From Halarcobacter sp. (GTDB taxonomy: Bacteria > Campylobacterota > Campylobacteria > Campylobacterales > Arcobacteraceae), in the NCBI RefSeq assembly GCF_963676935.1, contig NZ_OY781470.1, positions 2,080,680 to 2,144,679 on the forward strand: a DNA stretch of 64,000 nt, given 5' to 3'. Both the position numbers and the translations under genes were made by a program. Of this stretch, positions 63,232-64,000 are shown one piece after another; position 1 is the stretch's first letter; every line of letters starts with the position of its first letter. The notes below the pieces were generated by a model that did no database searches, was not told the DNA's origin, and saw only the letters and a program-made list of their open reading frames with translations.

Positions 63232-64000
63232 TTATGCATTTACCTCTTCAATCACTTTTTCTAAAGATGCCATATCACTTACATTTAGTGTTGGTGTTCC
63301 TTTACAAATTTTTCTGTTTAGTCCTTTTAAAACTACTCCATTACCAAACTCAATAAATGCATCTACTTTTTGAGCATTTGAAGCAACACTTTGTTTATAC
63401 TTTACTGGACTTGTTAATTGAGAAGATAATAACTCAATCGCTTCATCTTTAGTTGTATATTCTTGTGCCGTAACATTTGAAATTACTGGCAAAAATTCAT
63501 CTTTTAAATATTCATCTAAATATGGTCTTAAATTTTCAACTGCACTTGTAAGTAATTCACAATGGCTTGCAACTGACATATCTAATACAATAGCTCTTTT
63601 TGCTCCAGCTTCTTTAAATGTGTCTACTAGACTTTCTAAATCAGCTTTAATTCCTGCTAGTACTAATTGCCCATCTTGATTATAGTTTGCTGGCCAAACT
63701 TGTTTACCCTCTTTTCTTTGAGCTTCACAAATATCTTCTGCAACTTTATCATCTATACCAACTAATGCCATCATCCCTGCTCCACCATCTGAACAAGCCT
63801 CAGTCATAAATTGCCCTCTTTTATGTACTAATTCTATTGCATCTAAATAATCAATTGCACCCGCTGCAACTAATGCTGAAAATTCTCCAAGTGAATGTCC
63901 TAAAACAAATTCAGGTTGAATATCACATTTATCTTTAAATATCTTATTTGCAATTGAACTTACTAATAAAATAGCAGGTTGTGTATATTCTGTTAATCCT
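63232..64000 (-). CDS. fabD: Malonyl-CoA:ACP transacylase, N-terminus cut by window edge
   Basis: The frame is open past 63807 to the window edge. The upstream part encodes GHSLGEFSALVAAGAIDYL, with the active serine of the GHSLG motif, confirming FabD. The region with ICEAQRKEGKQVWPANYNQ and VSNVTAQEY is typical of the C-terminal half. It loads malonate on acyl carrier protein for fatty-acid synthesis. About 50-60 N-terminal residues lie outside the window. It ends just before mtnN. Confidence 0.95.
   Translation of the reverse strand, partial: GLTEYTQPAILLVSSIANKIFKDKCDIQPEFVLGHSLGEFSALVAAGAIDYLDAIELVHKRGQFMTEACSDGGAGMMALVGIDDKVAEDICEAQRKEGKQVWPANYNQDGQLVLAGIKADLESLVDTFKEAGAKRAIVLDMSVASHCELLTSAVENLRPYLDEYLKDEFLPVISNVTAQEYTTKDEAIELLSSQLTSPVKYKQSVASNAQKVDAFIEFGNGVVLKGLNRKICKGTPTLNVSDMASLEKVIEEVNA

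Overview
The window comes from a low-GC member of the Campylobacterota, most likely Arcobacteraceae. The evidence is the AT-rich sequence, the nap gene order A-G-H-B-F-L-D, the Campylobacterota-type PgbA-like and DUF5644-like proteins, histidine kinases of the HQWRQPL type, and multiple rRNA operons. I find no CRISPR array, transposase, prophage or integron, so this is mostly ordinary chromosome.

Layout. 1-3.0 kb holds a truncated PAS histidine kinase (-), a Nudix hydrolase and an EamA permease. 3.0-3.9 kb holds a ribbon-helix-helix gene and an unknown 219-residue gene, preceded by a tandem TAGTACTA repeat that looks like an operator. 4.0-8.5 kb is a complete branched-chain amino-acid ABC transporter, livJHMGF. 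A foldable spacer leads into putA (proline to glutamate), followed by an FMN-dependent glutamate-synthase-like protein. 14-22.4 kb is a signalling block: a Cache-PAS-GGDEF-EAL protein, a PilJ-domain kinase, two Cache diguanylate cyclases, a hemerythrin and three tRNAs. 22.4-26.9 kb is a minus-strand operon: membrane protein, K+ channel, kdsA, ribH, nusB, pyrF. 27-39 kb is mixed housekeeping (EamA, murA, tlyA, ribF, cmoA, peroxiredoxin, glcD, YihY), with a secretin, a frameshifted yigZ, a PgbA-like protein and a DUF5644-like/degenerate-HNH pair.

39.3-50.3 kb is a nitrate-respiration island. A Crp/Fnr regulator without FNR cysteines is co-transcribed with a PilJ-domain sensor. It is divergent from a ygbA-like gene, moaA (molybdenum cofactor) and the nap operon, which ends in a PAS protein. 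FNR-like palindromes (TTGAY-N4-RTCAA) lie at 41026, 41419, 42468 and 42558. Three of them sit exactly 29.5 bp from a -10-like hexamer, and the one at 41026 does so on both sides. napH reads in frame into napB because a stop is lost at an A7 run.

50.3-62.5 kb carries a tRNA-Thr and two head-to-tail rRNA operons on the minus strand (16S, tRNA-Ile, tRNA-Ala, 23S, 5S). They appear identical over a 6168-bp period, and each has a consensus -35/-10 promoter. The window ends with mtnN and a truncated fabD (-).
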